Shown: positions 44,573-54,367 of the stretch, piece after piece | Position numbering within the stretch: the stretch's first letter is position 1 | Layout of the letters: the number at the start of each line of letters is the position of its first letter | From: Dokdonia donghaensis DSW-1 | Lineage (GTDB): Bacteria; Bacteroidota; Bacteroidia; Flavobacteriales; Flavobacteriaceae | Direction of reading: 5' to 3' | Assembly: GCF_001653755.1 (NCBI RefSeq) | Contig: NZ_CP015125.1 | Span: 2,613,501-2,677,500 of the forward strand | Length of the DNA stretch: 64,000 nt | Made by a program: the position numbers and the translations under genes | Notes under the pieces: model-generated | Database searches by the model: none | Seen by the model: only the letters and a program-made list of their open reading frames with translations | What the model was told of the DNA's origin: nothing

Positions 44573-44944
44573 AATATTTAGTTTAATTTTTATTGGTTAT
44601 ACGTCTAATGCAAAGAATTGGATTTTATTTTAATTGCTTCTGCTAAAATATTCTTTTTACCATACAATTAACGCCCGATATTAAAAATTGTTAAAATAAC
44701 AAATACACGTAATCCATCTACAAGTTAATCACGTAGCAAACTTATTGATGTACAAATACATAAAGCACCGTAGGAAGGAGGTTAACGTAGTTCTGATTTA
44801 AATCCTTCTATAAATTAGTTCATAAACTTATAAGGTAATTGATATGAGTCCGCTTTCGCGAAAGCGTAAAAACAACCCTTCCTCGTTGTTAACGTAATTC
44901 TAAAAGCAGTGCGATCCCAAAGTTTTTTACGGAAATTGTAGCTT
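44573..44944. other. 372-nt divergent intergenic region
   Basis: It separates the coiled-coil gene (minus) from the DUF2254 gene (plus). It holds palindrome copy 16 and a near-direct repeat, GTTAACGTAGTTCT (44781-44794) and GTTAACGTAATTCT (44888-44901). Otherwise I see no coding frame, RNA motif or clear promoter. Confidence 0.5.
44851..44866. repeat. 16-bp palindrome, copy 16 (intergenic)
   Basis: Exact copy, 79 nt upstream of the DUF2254 start and between the two arms of the GTTAACGTA near-repeat. Confidence 0.95.
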
Positions 44945-46240
44945 ATGAATAAACTGTACACAAAACTAGAGCTTTTATATAGCCGGATCACCGGCAATGT
45001 AGCTTTCTACCCTAGCCTTATTGCCTTTATGGGGCTAGCCTTAGGATTCTTAATGTCTTATGCAGAGCAACAAGGCATCTCAAAGTATCTTATAGACACT
45101 GTACCGGCTCTTGTGATTAATGATGCAGATACGGCTCGCACGCTTCTTAGTACCTTTATAGGAGGTATTTTTAGCCTGATGGTTTTTAGTTTTTCTATGG
45201 TTATGCTCATACTCAACCAGGCGTCTAGTAATTATTCACCACGCATACTACCAGGACTTATTGCAAATAAACGTCACCAGGTGGTACTAGGCTTTTATAT
45301 TGCTGTCATTATTTATTGTATCATTATCTTACTTAGTATTGAGCCAGAACAGTCTAAAACGCAACTACCAGGCTTTGCAGTACTTATAGGGATTGTATTG
45401 AGCATACACGTGCTTGCAGCTTTTATATACTTTATACACTCTATATCTCAAGCTATACAGATTAACAATATTATAGATCGTATTTACAATGTATCACGGC
45501 ATCGCATCCAGCAACTTATAGACACGGAGAGTGACCCAAAAGGAGTAGCCGTTTTTAACGACAGTGACTCTTGGCAAAGTTATACTACTAAATTCTCGGG
45601 ACATCTTAATGATATTGCATTAGATTCCCTTGTAGATTTTTGCAATGAGCACTCTTGTAAAGTTTCACTTTTAGTTCCTAAAGGTTCTTTTGTACTAGAT
45701 AGTACAAAAATAGTAAGTGTAAATAAGGATCTTGATGAGGAGGCTATTGAGGCGCTACGCTCTTGTTTTGGATTTTCTAGATCTGAGATTGTAAAAAACA
45801 ACTATATATTAGGGTTTAAACAACTTACAGAGATTGCCGTAAAAGCAATGAGCCCGGGTATAAATGACCCTGGCACGGCAATTACTTGCCTAGACTACCT
45901 TACCGAGCTATTTGTATTACGTATGCAAAAGAGGGATAACAGCTTTGTGACAGATAAAGATGGTAATGCCCTTGTATCACTACGCACCATAAACTTTGAA
46001 GAAGTCCTCTATTTTATTTTTGCATCCCTAAGGCAGTATTGCAAAGAAGACTTTATTATGCTACACAAAATGTTGCAAAGCTTGAGATACCTAAGTACAT
46101 CTGATGCGTTAAAGGATGAGTATACAGAGGATATTATCAACCAAGTACAACTCATCATAGATGATGCAAACCAATTTATTAAAAACGAGTCAGATCTTGC
46201 TATTTTAAATAAGGTGGCAAGTGAAGTACAAGCAAGCTAG
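44945..46240 (+). CDS. DUF2254 inner-membrane protein
   Basis: 431 residues. Four membrane helices in the first 170 residues (about 22-42, 70-92, 112-134, 140-162), then a soluble region to the C-terminus. MSPGINDPGTAITCLDYL near 302-319 is the hallmark segment of DUF2254. The function of the family is unknown; the layout resembles a channel or sensor with a large cytoplasmic part. Monocistronic by its spacing. Confidence 0.88.
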   Translation: MNKLYTKLELLYSRITGNVAFYPSLIAFMGLALGFLMSYAEQQGISKYLIDTVPALVINDADTARTLLSTFIGGIFSLMVFSFSMVMLILNQASSNYSPRILPGLIANKRHQVVLGFYIAVIIYCIIILLSIEPEQSKTQLPGFAVLIGIVLSIHVLAAFIYFIHSISQAIQINNIIDRIYNVSRHRIQQLIDTESDPKGVAVFNDSDSWQSYTTKFSGHLNDIALDSLVDFCNEHSCKVSLLVPKGSFVLDSTKIVSVNKDLDEEAIEALRSCFGFSRSEIVKNNYILGFKQLTEIAVKAMSPGINDPGTAITCLDYLTELFVLRMQKRDNSFVTDKDGNALVSLRTINFEEVLYFIFASLRQYCKEDFIMLHKMLQSLRYLSTSDALKDEYTEDIINQVQLIIDDANQFIKNESDLAILNKVASEVQAS

Positions 46241-46341
46241 ATGATATTATTACCTCCAGATAAGGTTTTTTGACTGGTTTTCTTTTTCTTTATGCACATT
46301 ACATAATACGCACTACATTGCTTAAAACTACTTTTACTTTT

Positions 46342-46881
46342 ATGAAAAATTTGCTTCTTATTGCTTTATGTTTCGCTTTCGCGAAAGCGTACTCACAACA
46401 ACCCTCATCACAACCTGGTAACCTCATCAAAGATTTTGGAAAAACTTTTGCCGTACCAGAGCCAGATTTTAAAACCGATACTGAAGCACAATTTTATATT
46501 GTTTTTGATGTGGCAAAAGCCCCAGAAGACCCTAGCGTAAGAAATCCATACATAGATACGATGGCTCGCTTTTTAAATATGCACGATAAAGCAGGTGTCC
46601 CTAAGGAGAATATGCACATACGTGCAGCAATACACGGTAAGGCGGCATATGGCGTACTTACAAATAAACTTTATAAAGAAAAATATGGGGTAGATAATCC
46701 CAATATTGCACTTCTAGAGGCACTAAGCGATGCAGGAGTAGAACTTATACTCTGCGGGCAAACGGCGGGATCACGCAACATTACTTCGGCACGAAGATTG
46801 GAAATAGTAGATGTAGCCCTCTCTGCAATGACCGTTTTAAGCCAGTCACAAATGAATGGATACTCGCTTATTGCATTTTAA
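46342..46881 (+). CDS. secreted DsrE-family protein
   Basis: 179 residues from the ATG at 46342, selected because it opens a signal peptide (MKNLLLIALCFAFAKAYSQ); the frame upstream to 46270 is not coding. The DsrE-like fold is shown by FYIVFDVAKAPED near 52, MHIRAAIHGKAAYGVL near 92-107, and ELILCGQTAGSRNI near 138-151, where the Cys is at the site used for sulfur handling in DsrE proteins. Location outside the cytoplasm is unusual for a sulfur relay. The palindrome at 46374 encodes the AFAKA of the signal peptide (12-16). Confidence 0.83.
   Translation: MKNLLLIALCFAFAKAYSQQPSSQPGNLIKDFGKTFAVPEPDFKTDTEAQFYIVFDVAKAPEDPSVRNPYIDTMARFLNMHDKAGVPKENMHIRAAIHGKAAYGVLTNKLYKEKYGVDNPNIALLEALSDAGVELILCGQTAGSRNITSARRLEIVDVALSAMTVLSQSQMNGYSLIAF
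46374..46389. repeat. 16-bp palindrome, copy 17 (DsrE signal peptide)
   Basis: Exact copy, read as AFAKA (residues 12-16), at the signal-peptide cleavage region as in the M1 peptidase at 17348. Confidence 0.95.
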
Positions 46882-46926
46882 GAAACCTCTACTAGCATAC
46901 CTTACACAATAAATTAAACCAGATTA

Positions 46927-48546
46927 ATGCGTTACCTATTTTTACTGGGCTTTATACTCACGAGCCTATCTTCATACTCTCAAAAAATAACTCGTCAAGA
47001 CAGTTTACGTGGTAGCATCACACCACAAAGAGCGTGGTGGGACCTTGTACATTATGACCTTTCTGTAGAGGTGATGCCAGAGTCAAAGACAATTATAGGG
47101 ACTAATGTGATGACCTACAAAGTGCTTAATGAAGGCACTAATGAGTTACAAATAGATCTACAAGCACCTATGGAGCTTACTGCAGTAATGCAAGATGGTC
47201 ACTCGCTGGATGTACGGTCAGAAGGTAATGCGCATTTTATACAACTTGAAGATCCACAGCGTGAGGGTGAGCTAAAGAAAATCTCGCTAAGTTTTGAAGG
47301 CAAACCTAGAATTGCAAAAAATCCGCCGTGGGATGGTGGTATCACCTGGAAAAAAGATAGCAACGGAAAACATTTTATCGCCAGTTCAAATCAAGGCATA
47401 GGCTCAAGTGTATGGTGGCCTAACAGAGACCACCCGGCAGATGAGGTAGACAGTCTTGATATGCACGTTACCGTGCCTAAAGATCTCGTAGACGTGTCAA
47501 ACGGGAGACTTGTACACATCGATACAGACGCAACTACAAAAACATACCACTGGACGGTTAAAAACCCAATAAATAACTACGGTGTAAACTTAAATATAGG
47601 TGATTATGTAAACTTCTCTGAAGTTTATAAAGGAGAGAAAGGCCCTCTAGATATGAGCTACTGGGTTCTCAAGGAGGATGAGGAGAAGGCTCGAGAGCAG
47701 TTTAAACAAGCTCCTATGATGATGGAGGCTTTTGAACACTGGTTTGGTCCTTACCCGTTTTATGAGGATAGTTTTAAACTTGTGCAAGCACCTTATCTTG
47801 GGATGGAACATCAAAGCTCTGTAACCTATGGCAATAGATTTAAAAATGGATACCTAGGTAGAGATCTTTCTGGTACGGGTGAGGGATTAAAATTTGATTT
47901 TATTATCATTCACGAGGCTGGTCACGAGTGGTTTGCAAATAATATTACAAATAAAGACGTGGCAGATATGTGGATACACGAAGGCTTTACCTCATATTCT
48001 GAAAATCTATATCTCGATTACCACTTTGGAAAAGAAACTGCAGCAACTTATACCATAGGTACTCGTGATAAAATACGTAATGATAGACCCATAATAGGCA
48101 CCTATAATGTGGATAAGGAAGGAAGCGGTGATATGTACTACAAAGGTGCAAACATACTACTCACCTTACGTACCATAGCACAAGATGATGATTTATGGCG
48201 AGCAACACTGCGAGGTTTAAGTAAAGAATTTTATCACCAAACGACAACAACAGCTGCTGTAGAAAATTATATTGCAAATGCACTAAATCTAGATTTAACA
48301 CCCTTTTTTAATCAATATCTCAGAGAAAAAGATATCCCAACATTTGAGTACAAAATCGATAAAAAAGAAATGCACTATCGATTTAATAATACCATACAAG
48401 GTTTTACAATGCCCTTACGTATTAAGATTAACGAAGAGTTTATATGGCTTGAACCTACAGATATATGGCAGTGCCTAGACATACCTAAAGGAACTAGCAC
48501 CGTACAAATAGATCGCAATATGTATGTAGATATTAGAAAAATGTAA
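46927..48546 (+). CDS. secreted M1 family metallopeptidase
   Basis: 539 residues with a signal peptide (MRYLFLLGFILTSLSSYS). M1 features: PYLGMEHQSSVTYG near 288-301 (GAMEN equivalent GMEHQ), zinc motif HEAGHEWF near 329-336, and the third ligand in WIHEGFTSYSENL near 347-359. It is shorter than the M1 enzyme at 15302 because it has no long helical C-terminal domain. Likely a periplasmic or surface aminopeptidase working with other secreted peptidases in the window. It follows the DsrE gene by 45 nt on the same strand. Confidence 0.94.
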   Translation: MRYLFLLGFILTSLSSYSQKITRQDSLRGSITPQRAWWDLVHYDLSVEVMPESKTIIGTNVMTYKVLNEGTNELQIDLQAPMELTAVMQDGHSLDVRSEGNAHFIQLEDPQREGELKKISLSFEGKPRIAKNPPWDGGITWKKDSNGKHFIASSNQGIGSSVWWPNRDHPADEVDSLDMHVTVPKDLVDVSNGRLVHIDTDATTKTYHWTVKNPINNYGVNLNIGDYVNFSEVYKGEKGPLDMSYWVLKEDEEKAREQFKQAPMMMEAFEHWFGPYPFYEDSFKLVQAPYLGMEHQSSVTYGNRFKNGYLGRDLSGTGEGLKFDFIIIHEAGHEWFANNITNKDVADMWIHEGFTSYSENLYLDYHFGKETAATYTIGTRDKIRNDRPIIGTYNVDKEGSGDMYYKGANILLTLRTIAQDDDLWRATLRGLSKEFYHQTTTTAAVENYIANALNLDLTPFFNQYLREKDIPTFEYKIDKKEMHYRFNNTIQGFTMPLRIKINEEFIWLEPTDIWQCLDIPKGTSTVQIDRNMYVDIRKM

Positions 48547-48553
48547 GTACAAC

Positions 48554-49786
48554 TTACTCAAACCGTATTGCGCGTACAGGGCTAATTTTGGTTATAATAT
48601 AAGATGGTATAAGTAAGATAAGTACACATATAGTAAAAACCCCCAAGTTGAGAGATAAAATATGCCATCCATTTATGAGAACTGGTGCCTCACTAACATA
48701 ATACGTTGATGGGTCAAGTTTTATAAAACCAAAATACTTCTGAGCAAATAAAATTCCTAAGCCTATAAGGTTACCCCAGAAGAGACCTAGACCTATAAGA
48801 TACATTGCGTTGTAGATAAATATCTTACGTACATTCCAATCTGAGCCACCTAGGGCTTTGAGAATACCTATCATACGAGTGCGCTCAAGTACAAGTACAA
48901 GTAGTGCTACCGCAATGTTAATACCTGCTATAAGGATCATCACGACAATAATGAGCATTATATTAAAGTCAAATAACTTGATCCACTCAAAGATATTATA
49001 GTTGCGCTGTATGATAGATATGGATCTAAGCATAGAGCCAGAGTTTTCATACACTTCGTTATTAACTCGCTCTATATTATCAAAATCATCTACAAAAACC
49101 TCAAACGCCCCTACCTCGTCTTTTTCCCATTTATTTATAAAAGTAAGATGGCGGCGGTCTCCTATAATGTAAATCTTATCAAACTCTTGATAAGCACTTT
49201 CATAAAGTCCTACAATATCAAGTGACCGTGATCTAAAACGTGTATTTTCTTTATTTACAAAGTGTATTACCGCTTTATCACCTACCGTAAAACCTAAACG
49301 TTTTGCAAGATAGGTACTCATTAAGATTTCATTATTGAGGTCACCTGTGAGCTCTGGCTTGCGACCTTCTATGATATAATCTTCTATGCGAGACCAGTCA
49401 TAATCATCACCCACACCTTTGTAAACCACTCCTTCAAAGGTCTCTGCAGTGCGTATCATTCCTGCCTTAGTCGTGATTGCTTGCACGTGTGTCACTTCTG
49501 GTACAGCATCAAAGTTTGGGTAAAAATCTTGATTAATAGTAATAGGGTTTACGGTCTCCTCACTATTATTTCCATCAAAGTTGGAAACGAGTATATCACC
49601 AGAAAAGGCAGACACCTTCTGTCTAATCTCACGTTGCAGCCCTACACCCGTAGCTATAGAGATAAGCATCATTACCATACCTATAGCGATTGCTGCAATC
49701 GCAATTTTAATTATCGTACTGGAAGCACTACTTTTATACGATGTCCCGCCACTTAGGCGTTTGGCTATAAAATACTCTAGATTCAA
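48554..49786 (-). CDS. LolC/LolE-type ABC transporter permease
   Basis: 410 residues. Four membrane helices in the MacB/FtsX-like order: one near 22-45 (IIKIAIAAIAIGMVMMLISIA), a large periplasmic domain, then three near 275-300, 320-345 and 370-395. The start MNLEYFIAKRLSGG is typical of lipoprotein-releasing permeases in Flavobacteriia and would move lipoproteins from the inner membrane toward the outer membrane. The start codon is TTG at 49784-49786; the only ATG upstream is out of frame. Its first base abuts the ATG of the divergent DUF1343 gene with no spacer, so each 5' leader lies inside the other gene. Confidence 0.9.
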   Translation of the reverse strand: MNLEYFIAKRLSGGTSYKSSASSTIIKIAIAAIAIGMVMMLISIATGVGLQREIRQKVSAFSGDILVSNFDGNNSEETVNPITINQDFYPNFDAVPEVTHVQAITTKAGMIRTAETFEGVVYKGVGDDYDWSRIEDYIIEGRKPELTGDLNNEILMSTYLAKRLGFTVGDKAVIHFVNKENTRFRSRSLDIVGLYESAYQEFDKIYIIGDRRHLTFINKWEKDEVGAFEVFVDDFDNIERVNNEVYENSGSMLRSISIIQRNYNIFEWIKLFDFNIMLIIVVMILIAGINIAVALLVLVLERTRMIGILKALGGSDWNVRKIFIYNAMYLIGLGLFWGNLIGLGILFAQKYFGFIKLDPSTYYVSEAPVLINGWHILSLNLGVFTICVLILLIPSYIITKISPVRAIRFE

Positions 49787-51049
49787 ATGCGTCTCATTTT
49801 ATTCAAAAATACCCTTTTTTTAACGCTCACACTCTTAATTTCTTGTGCAAATACGGGTGGAGATAAGACCGCTTTCGCGAAAGCGGAATCCAAACAACCC
49901 ACGACAAGTAACGTAGTAGTCATAGATTCTAGCATTACTGTGGGTGCAAATAGAACAGAGCTGTACCTCCCATTACTAGCAAATAAAAATGTAGGAGTAG
50001 TTACAAATAAAAGCGGACTCATCTTTACCGAGACATCGCATACAGAAGCGCAAAGCACTCACCTAGTAGACTCCTTACTCAGTATGGGAGTTACTATAAA
50101 GAAGGTTTTCTCGCCAGAGCACGGCTTTAGGGGTAATGTAGATGCCGGCGAAAAGGTAAAGGACGGTAAGGACCCAAAAACGGGTCTCAACATCATCTCC
50201 CTTTACGGAAAGAATAAAAAACCCACGGCACAACAGCTAGAAGGGCTTGATGTCTTACTCTTTGACATACAAGATGTGGGCGTGCGTTTTTACACCTACA
50301 TATCTACCCTCACCTATGTTATGGAAGCCGCTGCCGAAAGTGGGATTCCCGTCATAGTGCTAGACAGACCTAATCCTAATGCTCATTACATAGACGGCCC
50401 TACACTAGAAAAAGAACACAGTAGCTTTTTAGGTATGCACGAGATACCACTTGTGTATGGTATGACGATAGGCGAATATACAAGAATGGTAAATGGAGAA
50501 GGCTGGCTCAAAGATAAGATCACAGTAGATCTTACGGTGATACCTCTTAAAAACTGGTCATACCAGAAAAAATATGTACTCCCTACAAGACCATCGCCTA
50601 ACTTGCCTAATGATAAGAGTATCAATTTATATCCTAGCTTAGGCTTTTTTGAAGGGACTACGGTAAACGCGGGACGCGGCACAGAGATGCAGTTTCAAAT
50701 CTTTGGCGCACCAGATTTTCCTAACGAGTACTTTTCATTCACATACACGCCACAACCTAATTTTGGATCAAAATCACCAAAACATAAAGGAGTCACCTGT
50801 AACGGTAAAGACCTACGTGATGAGGCCTATATGAACACGGTAAATCTTGAATGGCTCATAGAAGCCTATGCTGCTAGTAGCAAGAAGGATACTTTCTTTA
50901 AAACGGCTAGCTTTACACTACACGCGGGTTCAACACAATTACAGCAAGACATTGAGGCGGGCTATACTTTTAAGGAGATTAAAAGAAAATGGTTGCCAGG
51001 TATAGAACGATTTAAAAAGATACGCTCAAAATATCTAATGTATGAGTAG
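49787..51049 (+). CDS. DUF1343 lipoprotein
   Basis: 420 residues with a lipoprotein signal MRLILFKNTLFLTLTLLISC. The DUF1343 domain spans most of the rest: NVGVVTNKSGLI near 66-77, SPEHGFRGNVDAGEKVKD near 106-123, FDIQDVGVRFYTYISTL near 161-177, and VLDRPNPN near 195. Members act on cell-wall amino sugars (NamZ-type exo-muramidase family), so peptidoglycan recycling is likely. The palindrome at 49870 encodes AFAKA (29-33), just after the lipidated cysteine in the flexible linker. Confidence 0.92.
   Translation: MRLILFKNTLFLTLTLLISCANTGGDKTAFAKAESKQPTTSNVVVIDSSITVGANRTELYLPLLANKNVGVVTNKSGLIFTETSHTEAQSTHLVDSLLSMGVTIKKVFSPEHGFRGNVDAGEKVKDGKDPKTGLNIISLYGKNKKPTAQQLEGLDVLLFDIQDVGVRFYTYISTLTYVMEAAAESGIPVIVLDRPNPNAHYIDGPTLEKEHSSFLGMHEIPLVYGMTIGEYTRMVNGEGWLKDKITVDLTVIPLKNWSYQKKYVLPTRPSPNLPNDKSINLYPSLGFFEGTTVNAGRGTEMQFQIFGAPDFPNEYFSFTYTPQPNFGSKSPKHKGVTCNGKDLRDEAYMNTVNLEWLIEAYAASSKKDTFFKTASFTLHAGSTQLQQDIEAGYTFKEIKRKWLPGIERFKKIRSKYLMYE
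49870..49885. repeat. 16-bp palindrome, copy 18 (inside DUF1343 gene)
   Basis: Exact copy, read as AFAKA (residues 29-33) in the linker after the lipobox. It opens the longest interval without an exact copy (to 56970). Confidence 0.95.
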
Positions 51050-51692
51050 GGATGCATTTTTGCTTTCGCTTAAAGCGAAAATTGAAACCCTATTTACCAC
51101 CTACACAAAGCTTCTTCGTACCCAAGAACAGCAAGACATTATACATAATGGCTTTGTATTCTCTAAAATAGATCCTACGGTAAACGTACTAGTTATGGGT
51201 ATAAATCCATCGTTACGCACAGATTTTATAAGTAACGATAAGTATAGCTATGATTATAGCAAATTGCAGAATGATCGCTACTTCAAAAAATTTCACAACT
51301 TACTATCAGCTCTTGAATCTCAAGGAATTACTTATTGCGATTTATTCTATCAACGACATACGGAGCAAAAACAAATAGCACACTTTCTTAACGATGAGGT
51401 GGGTAAACAGTTTCTCAGAGATCAACTTGAGATTACTAAAGAGGTCATTACCTATGTTGCTCCTAAGCTTATCTTACTTTTTAATAGACAAGGCGCTCAG
51501 TTTTTTTCTTCGGAGTGGATGGATATACGTCTAGATCTAGATAAAAAACTGTCTACACATAATAAACTTGCTTATAGCCACAAGCTTGAATCTCATATTT
51601 ACTTTGCCCCCTTTCTAGGATATAGAACACCAAAAACAGCGTTTGAGCAACTAGATCACGATGTACCGCTGTTAGCAAACCTTGTTAATTAA
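51042..51692 (+). CDS. uracil-DNA-glycosylase-like protein, unknown function
   Basis: 216 residues, starting inside the last codons of DUF1343 (8-nt overlap), so translationally coupled. The segment VLVMGINPSLRTDF near 51-64 resembles motif A of the UDG superfamily (GxxP/GxNPS), and KLILLFNRQGAQFF and the C-terminal HIYFAPFLGYR (near 183) lie where the second motif would be. The catalytic pattern is weak, so another alpha/beta fold is possible. The N-terminal LSLKAKIE is encoded by a decayed form of the palindrome (51062). Confidence 0.55.
   Translation: MSRDAFLLSLKAKIETLFTTYTKLLRTQEQQDIIHNGFVFSKIDPTVNVLVMGINPSLRTDFISNDKYSYDYSKLQNDRYFKKFHNLLSALESQGITYCDLFYQRHTEQKQIAHFLNDEVGKQFLRDQLEITKEVITYVAPKLILLFNRQGAQFFSSEWMDIRLDLDKKLSTHNKLAYSHKLESHIYFAPFLGYRTPKTAFEQLDHDVPLLANLVN
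51062..51080. repeat. decayed palindrome variant GCTTTCGC-TT-AAAGCGAAA
   Basis: The left half GCTTTCGC and right half AAAGCG of the palindrome are kept, but the centre G is replaced by TT. It encodes part of LSLKAK in the UDG-like gene. Confidence 0.55.
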
Positions 51693-51745
51693 TCTCAAAA
51701 CTTTAAAGCAGACAATGTAATTGTAGTGACTTTTTTACGTTTAAC

Positions 51746-51753
51746 TATATTTG
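51746..51753 (+). promoter_or_regulatory. -7 box of the S41 protease promoter
   Basis: TATATTTG is a perfect -7 element 37 nt before the ATG at 51791. A TTG at 51721-51723 is 22 nt upstream, slightly outside the usual spacing. Confidence 0.5.
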
Positions 51754-51790
51754 ATACTAGATTACGATATACTCCCTTAATATTAACCCT

Positions 51791-53233
51791 ATGAAAAAGA
51801 TTACCCTATTCCTACTCGTCTTTACAATGCTCTTTTTTTCCTGTAATGATGATCTTGATGATACTATAAGACCAGCAACTACAGTAGAGCTGTCTGACTT
51901 TGTTTACAGAGGTCTCAATTACTGGTCATTATATAAAGACCAAGTACCAGAGCTAGCAAATGATTTTTTTAGTAATGATGGAGAAAAATTTGACTATTTG
52001 TCACAGTTTGCTTCTGTAGAGGATGCTTTTGATGCACTTACGGCGCCTGTAGACCGTTTTAGCATATTAAGAGATGATTATACAGCATTAGAAAACTCGC
52101 TAGCGGGAATTCGCACCGCCTCTGGTATGAATATCTCCCTGCTTATTATGCCTAACGACCCTACTAGAGCCTTTGGTATTGTGAGATATGTGGTAAATGA
52201 TAGTCCGGCAGCTATTGCGGGTGTACAGCGAGGTATGATTTTTACACTTGTAGACGGGCAACCCTTACAAGATGCGACTGGACAACCTATAAATGGTAAC
52301 ACAAGTTTTTCTAGCTTTTTTAGTCCAGAAAGCTATACCATAAGTACAGCAACCTTTAATGGTACAGACTTTGACCTTACGGGAGAAGAAATCGTTATAA
52401 ATAAAATACAGCTCATTATAAACCCTGTACATACCGTAAATGTTTTAAGTGTAGGTGGTAATGAGATAGGCTATTTACATTATACAGGCTTTACAAATGA
52501 GTTTGATAGTGACCTCAATGATGCGTTTGCAGAGTTTCAAGCGGCAGGGATCACAGATCTCGTTCTTGATTTACGCTACAATGGCGGTGGTTCTATAGAG
52601 ACGGCAAACGATCTTTCATCTATGATTACTGGTCAGTTTGAGGGACAAACATTTATCACTCAAGAGTATAACTCAGATCGCAATCCAGAGAATCAATTTA
52701 CACGTACTTTCAATAATAATCTAGGAAGTGGCAATGATGGAGCAACTATAAACAGCTTAGGTCTTTCTAGAGTATTCATACTCACTACGGGAAGAACAGC
52801 AAGTGCCAGCGAACTTATACTAAGTGGTCTAGATCCATATATTGAGATTATACAGATAGGTACAAATACTGTAGGAAAATTTGAAGGGTCCTTCTTATTA
52901 TATGATGCGCCAGCTCCAGGTTTTAGAAGATCTGAGGCAAATCCAAATCACAGATATGTAATGCTACCGCTTGTACTTAAGTCTGTAAATGCAAATGGTC
53001 TTACAGACTATTTTGACGGCTTTACACCAGATATTGAAATAGCCGAAGATTTTACAAACTATGGCCAGCTAGGTGAGCAAGGCGAGCCACTTCTAGACGC
53101 AGCCATAGATGTTATTCTTAACGGAAGAAGCAACGCACAATATAACACGACGATACAACCCTCATATTATGACACAGAGCAACAAGACCCGCTCTACCAG
53201 CGTATGATAGTTGATCAACTTGATATAAACTAG
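51791..53233 (+). CDS. S41 family (C-terminal processing type) serine protease, lipoprotein
   Basis: 480 residues with signal MKKITLFLLVFTMLFFSC. An N-terminal helical part, a PDZ-like domain near 110-165 (GIVRYVVNDSPAAIAGVQRG), and the S41 catalytic domain: YLHYTGF near 227, LDLRYNGGGSIETA near 258-271, and the nucleophile in LTTGRTASASELILSG near 331-346, with GKFEGS after it. Similar surface-exposed S41 lipoproteins are common in Bacteroidota. It ends at a bidirectional terminator before the B12 locus. Confidence 0.92.
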   Translation: MKKITLFLLVFTMLFFSCNDDLDDTIRPATTVELSDFVYRGLNYWSLYKDQVPELANDFFSNDGEKFDYLSQFASVEDAFDALTAPVDRFSILRDDYTALENSLAGIRTASGMNISLLIMPNDPTRAFGIVRYVVNDSPAAIAGVQRGMIFTLVDGQPLQDATGQPINGNTSFSSFFSPESYTISTATFNGTDFDLTGEEIVINKIQLIINPVHTVNVLSVGGNEIGYLHYTGFTNEFDSDLNDAFAEFQAAGITDLVLDLRYNGGGSIETANDLSSMITGQFEGQTFITQEYNSDRNPENQFTRTFNNNLGSGNDGATINSLGLSRVFILTTGRTASASELILSGLDPYIEIIQIGTNTVGKFEGSFLLYDAPAPGFRRSEANPNHRYVMLPLVLKSVNANGLTDYFDGFTPDIEIAEDFTNYGQLGEQGEPLLDAAIDVILNGRSNAQYNTTIQPSYYDTEQQDPLYQRMIVDQLDIN

Positions 53234-53237
53234 CACA

Positions 53238-53271
53238 AAAAAAGGGGTGACAATTATGTCACCCCTTTTAA
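53238..53271. terminator. bidirectional terminator
   Basis: AAAAGGGGTGACA (53240-53252), loop ATTA, TGTCACCCCTTTT (53257-53269). It serves the S41 gene and the convergent B12 operon. Confidence 0.92.
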
Positions 53272-53288
53272 TTAACTATTAGAATAAC

Positions 53289-54359
53289 CTAGTTAATCTC
53301 GTAAACGTTACCTGGTACAATACCTACATTGAGTGTATTTAATAAAGTTCCCGTAGTAGTATCATAAAGCTCTACAGTACCATTACTAGCAAAGTCTGCA
53401 GCGTTACATCCTGCTAGTGTACCGTCGCTGAGTATGGTCATATTATAGAAAAACGACCCAGATATAATTGCAGTACTAGCCGTTGTAAAATCTGCTACTG
53501 TTGTTTTATAAACAGCTCCACCTAGATAATAAAACACATCATCACCTACTAAATTTAAGAAGCTAGGATGCTCAGTGTTTGTAAATAAAACGGTTTCTAC
53601 AGCAGTATTTGTATCTGTATCTATAATAGTAAACTGTCCTCCTGTCTCATTACCTGTAAATGCCGGAGCACCACTAGCTAGAACTACAAGACGTCCCGCT
53701 GTATCAAACTGTAGTGAGTTAGGTACATCACCAACCTCTATTGTAGTAACAACATTTTCCTGCTCACTAGAGATTACAGATACAATATTATTTACTCCAA
53801 AACCTCCTTTGTGTGCTACATAAATAGCATCTCCTTTGGCTACGATTTGCTCTGGCCCTTCTGCAACAGGAATTGTGCTTACTATCTCATTGGTATTTAA
53901 ATCTAAAACAGCCACATAATCATCTGTCGCTACAGCTGGATCGCCCCAGTTAGTCACATAACCGTTATCCCCTATTATTACCATATTACGTGGGTTATTA
54001 AGTCCTTCTGTAATCTGGATTATTTCTTCAAAGGTATCTTTTTCTACTACCGTGATACGTGAGCTCACGTTTGTAACTACATAAACCTTATCGTCTGTCA
54101 TTGTGAGTGATTGTACAATGTTACCTAGATTATCATTATTTACAGCTTGATAGATAGATGATGTCACCGTAGTAAGGTTTTCATCTATATGATCTACTGT
54201 TCCAAAACCATTTGAAAAAGGTCCTTCATTTGTTACTAAAAATCCAGTAGCATACGGCCCTTCTACCTCTGGGGTCGCAGGAATAAATAAATCGTCATCT
54301 GTATTACAAGAAAATAATAAGAGTGTTGCAATACAAAATGTGTAAAAAGAATGTTTCAT
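53289..54359 (-). CDS. BtuG-like beta-propeller lipoprotein (surface B12 capture)
   Basis: 356 residues with lipoprotein signal MKHSFYTFCIATLLLFSC. The body repeats the YncE-like propeller blade pattern: NPRNMVIIGDNGYVTNWG, GPEQIVAKGDAIYVAHKGG, VPNSLQFDTAGRLVVLAS. In Bacteroides, BtuG is a surface-exposed propeller lipoprotein that binds cobalamin tightly and sits on BtuB. This gene is 8 nt downstream of a BtuB-type receptor gene led by a cobalamin riboswitch, so the same role is likely. Assignment rests on fold plus context. Confidence 0.82.
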   Translation of the reverse strand: MKHSFYTFCIATLLLFSCNTDDDLFIPATPEVEGPYATGFLVTNEGPFSNGFGTVDHIDENLTTVTSSIYQAVNNDNLGNIVQSLTMTDDKVYVVTNVSSRITVVEKDTFEEIIQITEGLNNPRNMVIIGDNGYVTNWGDPAVATDDYVAVLDLNTNEIVSTIPVAEGPEQIVAKGDAIYVAHKGGFGVNNIVSVISSEQENVVTTIEVGDVPNSLQFDTAGRLVVLASGAPAFTGNETGGQFTIIDTDTNTAVETVLFTNTEHPSFLNLVGDDVFYYLGGAVYKTTVADFTTASTAIISGSFFYNMTILSDGTLAGCNAADFASNGTVELYDTTTGTLLNTLNVGIVPGNVYEIN

Positions 54360-54367
54360 AAGTGTGT

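Noticed and set aside
44781..44901. GTTAACGTA near-repeat as an attachment site or operator
   Set aside because: Only two imperfect 14-mers, with no integrase or regulator nearby.
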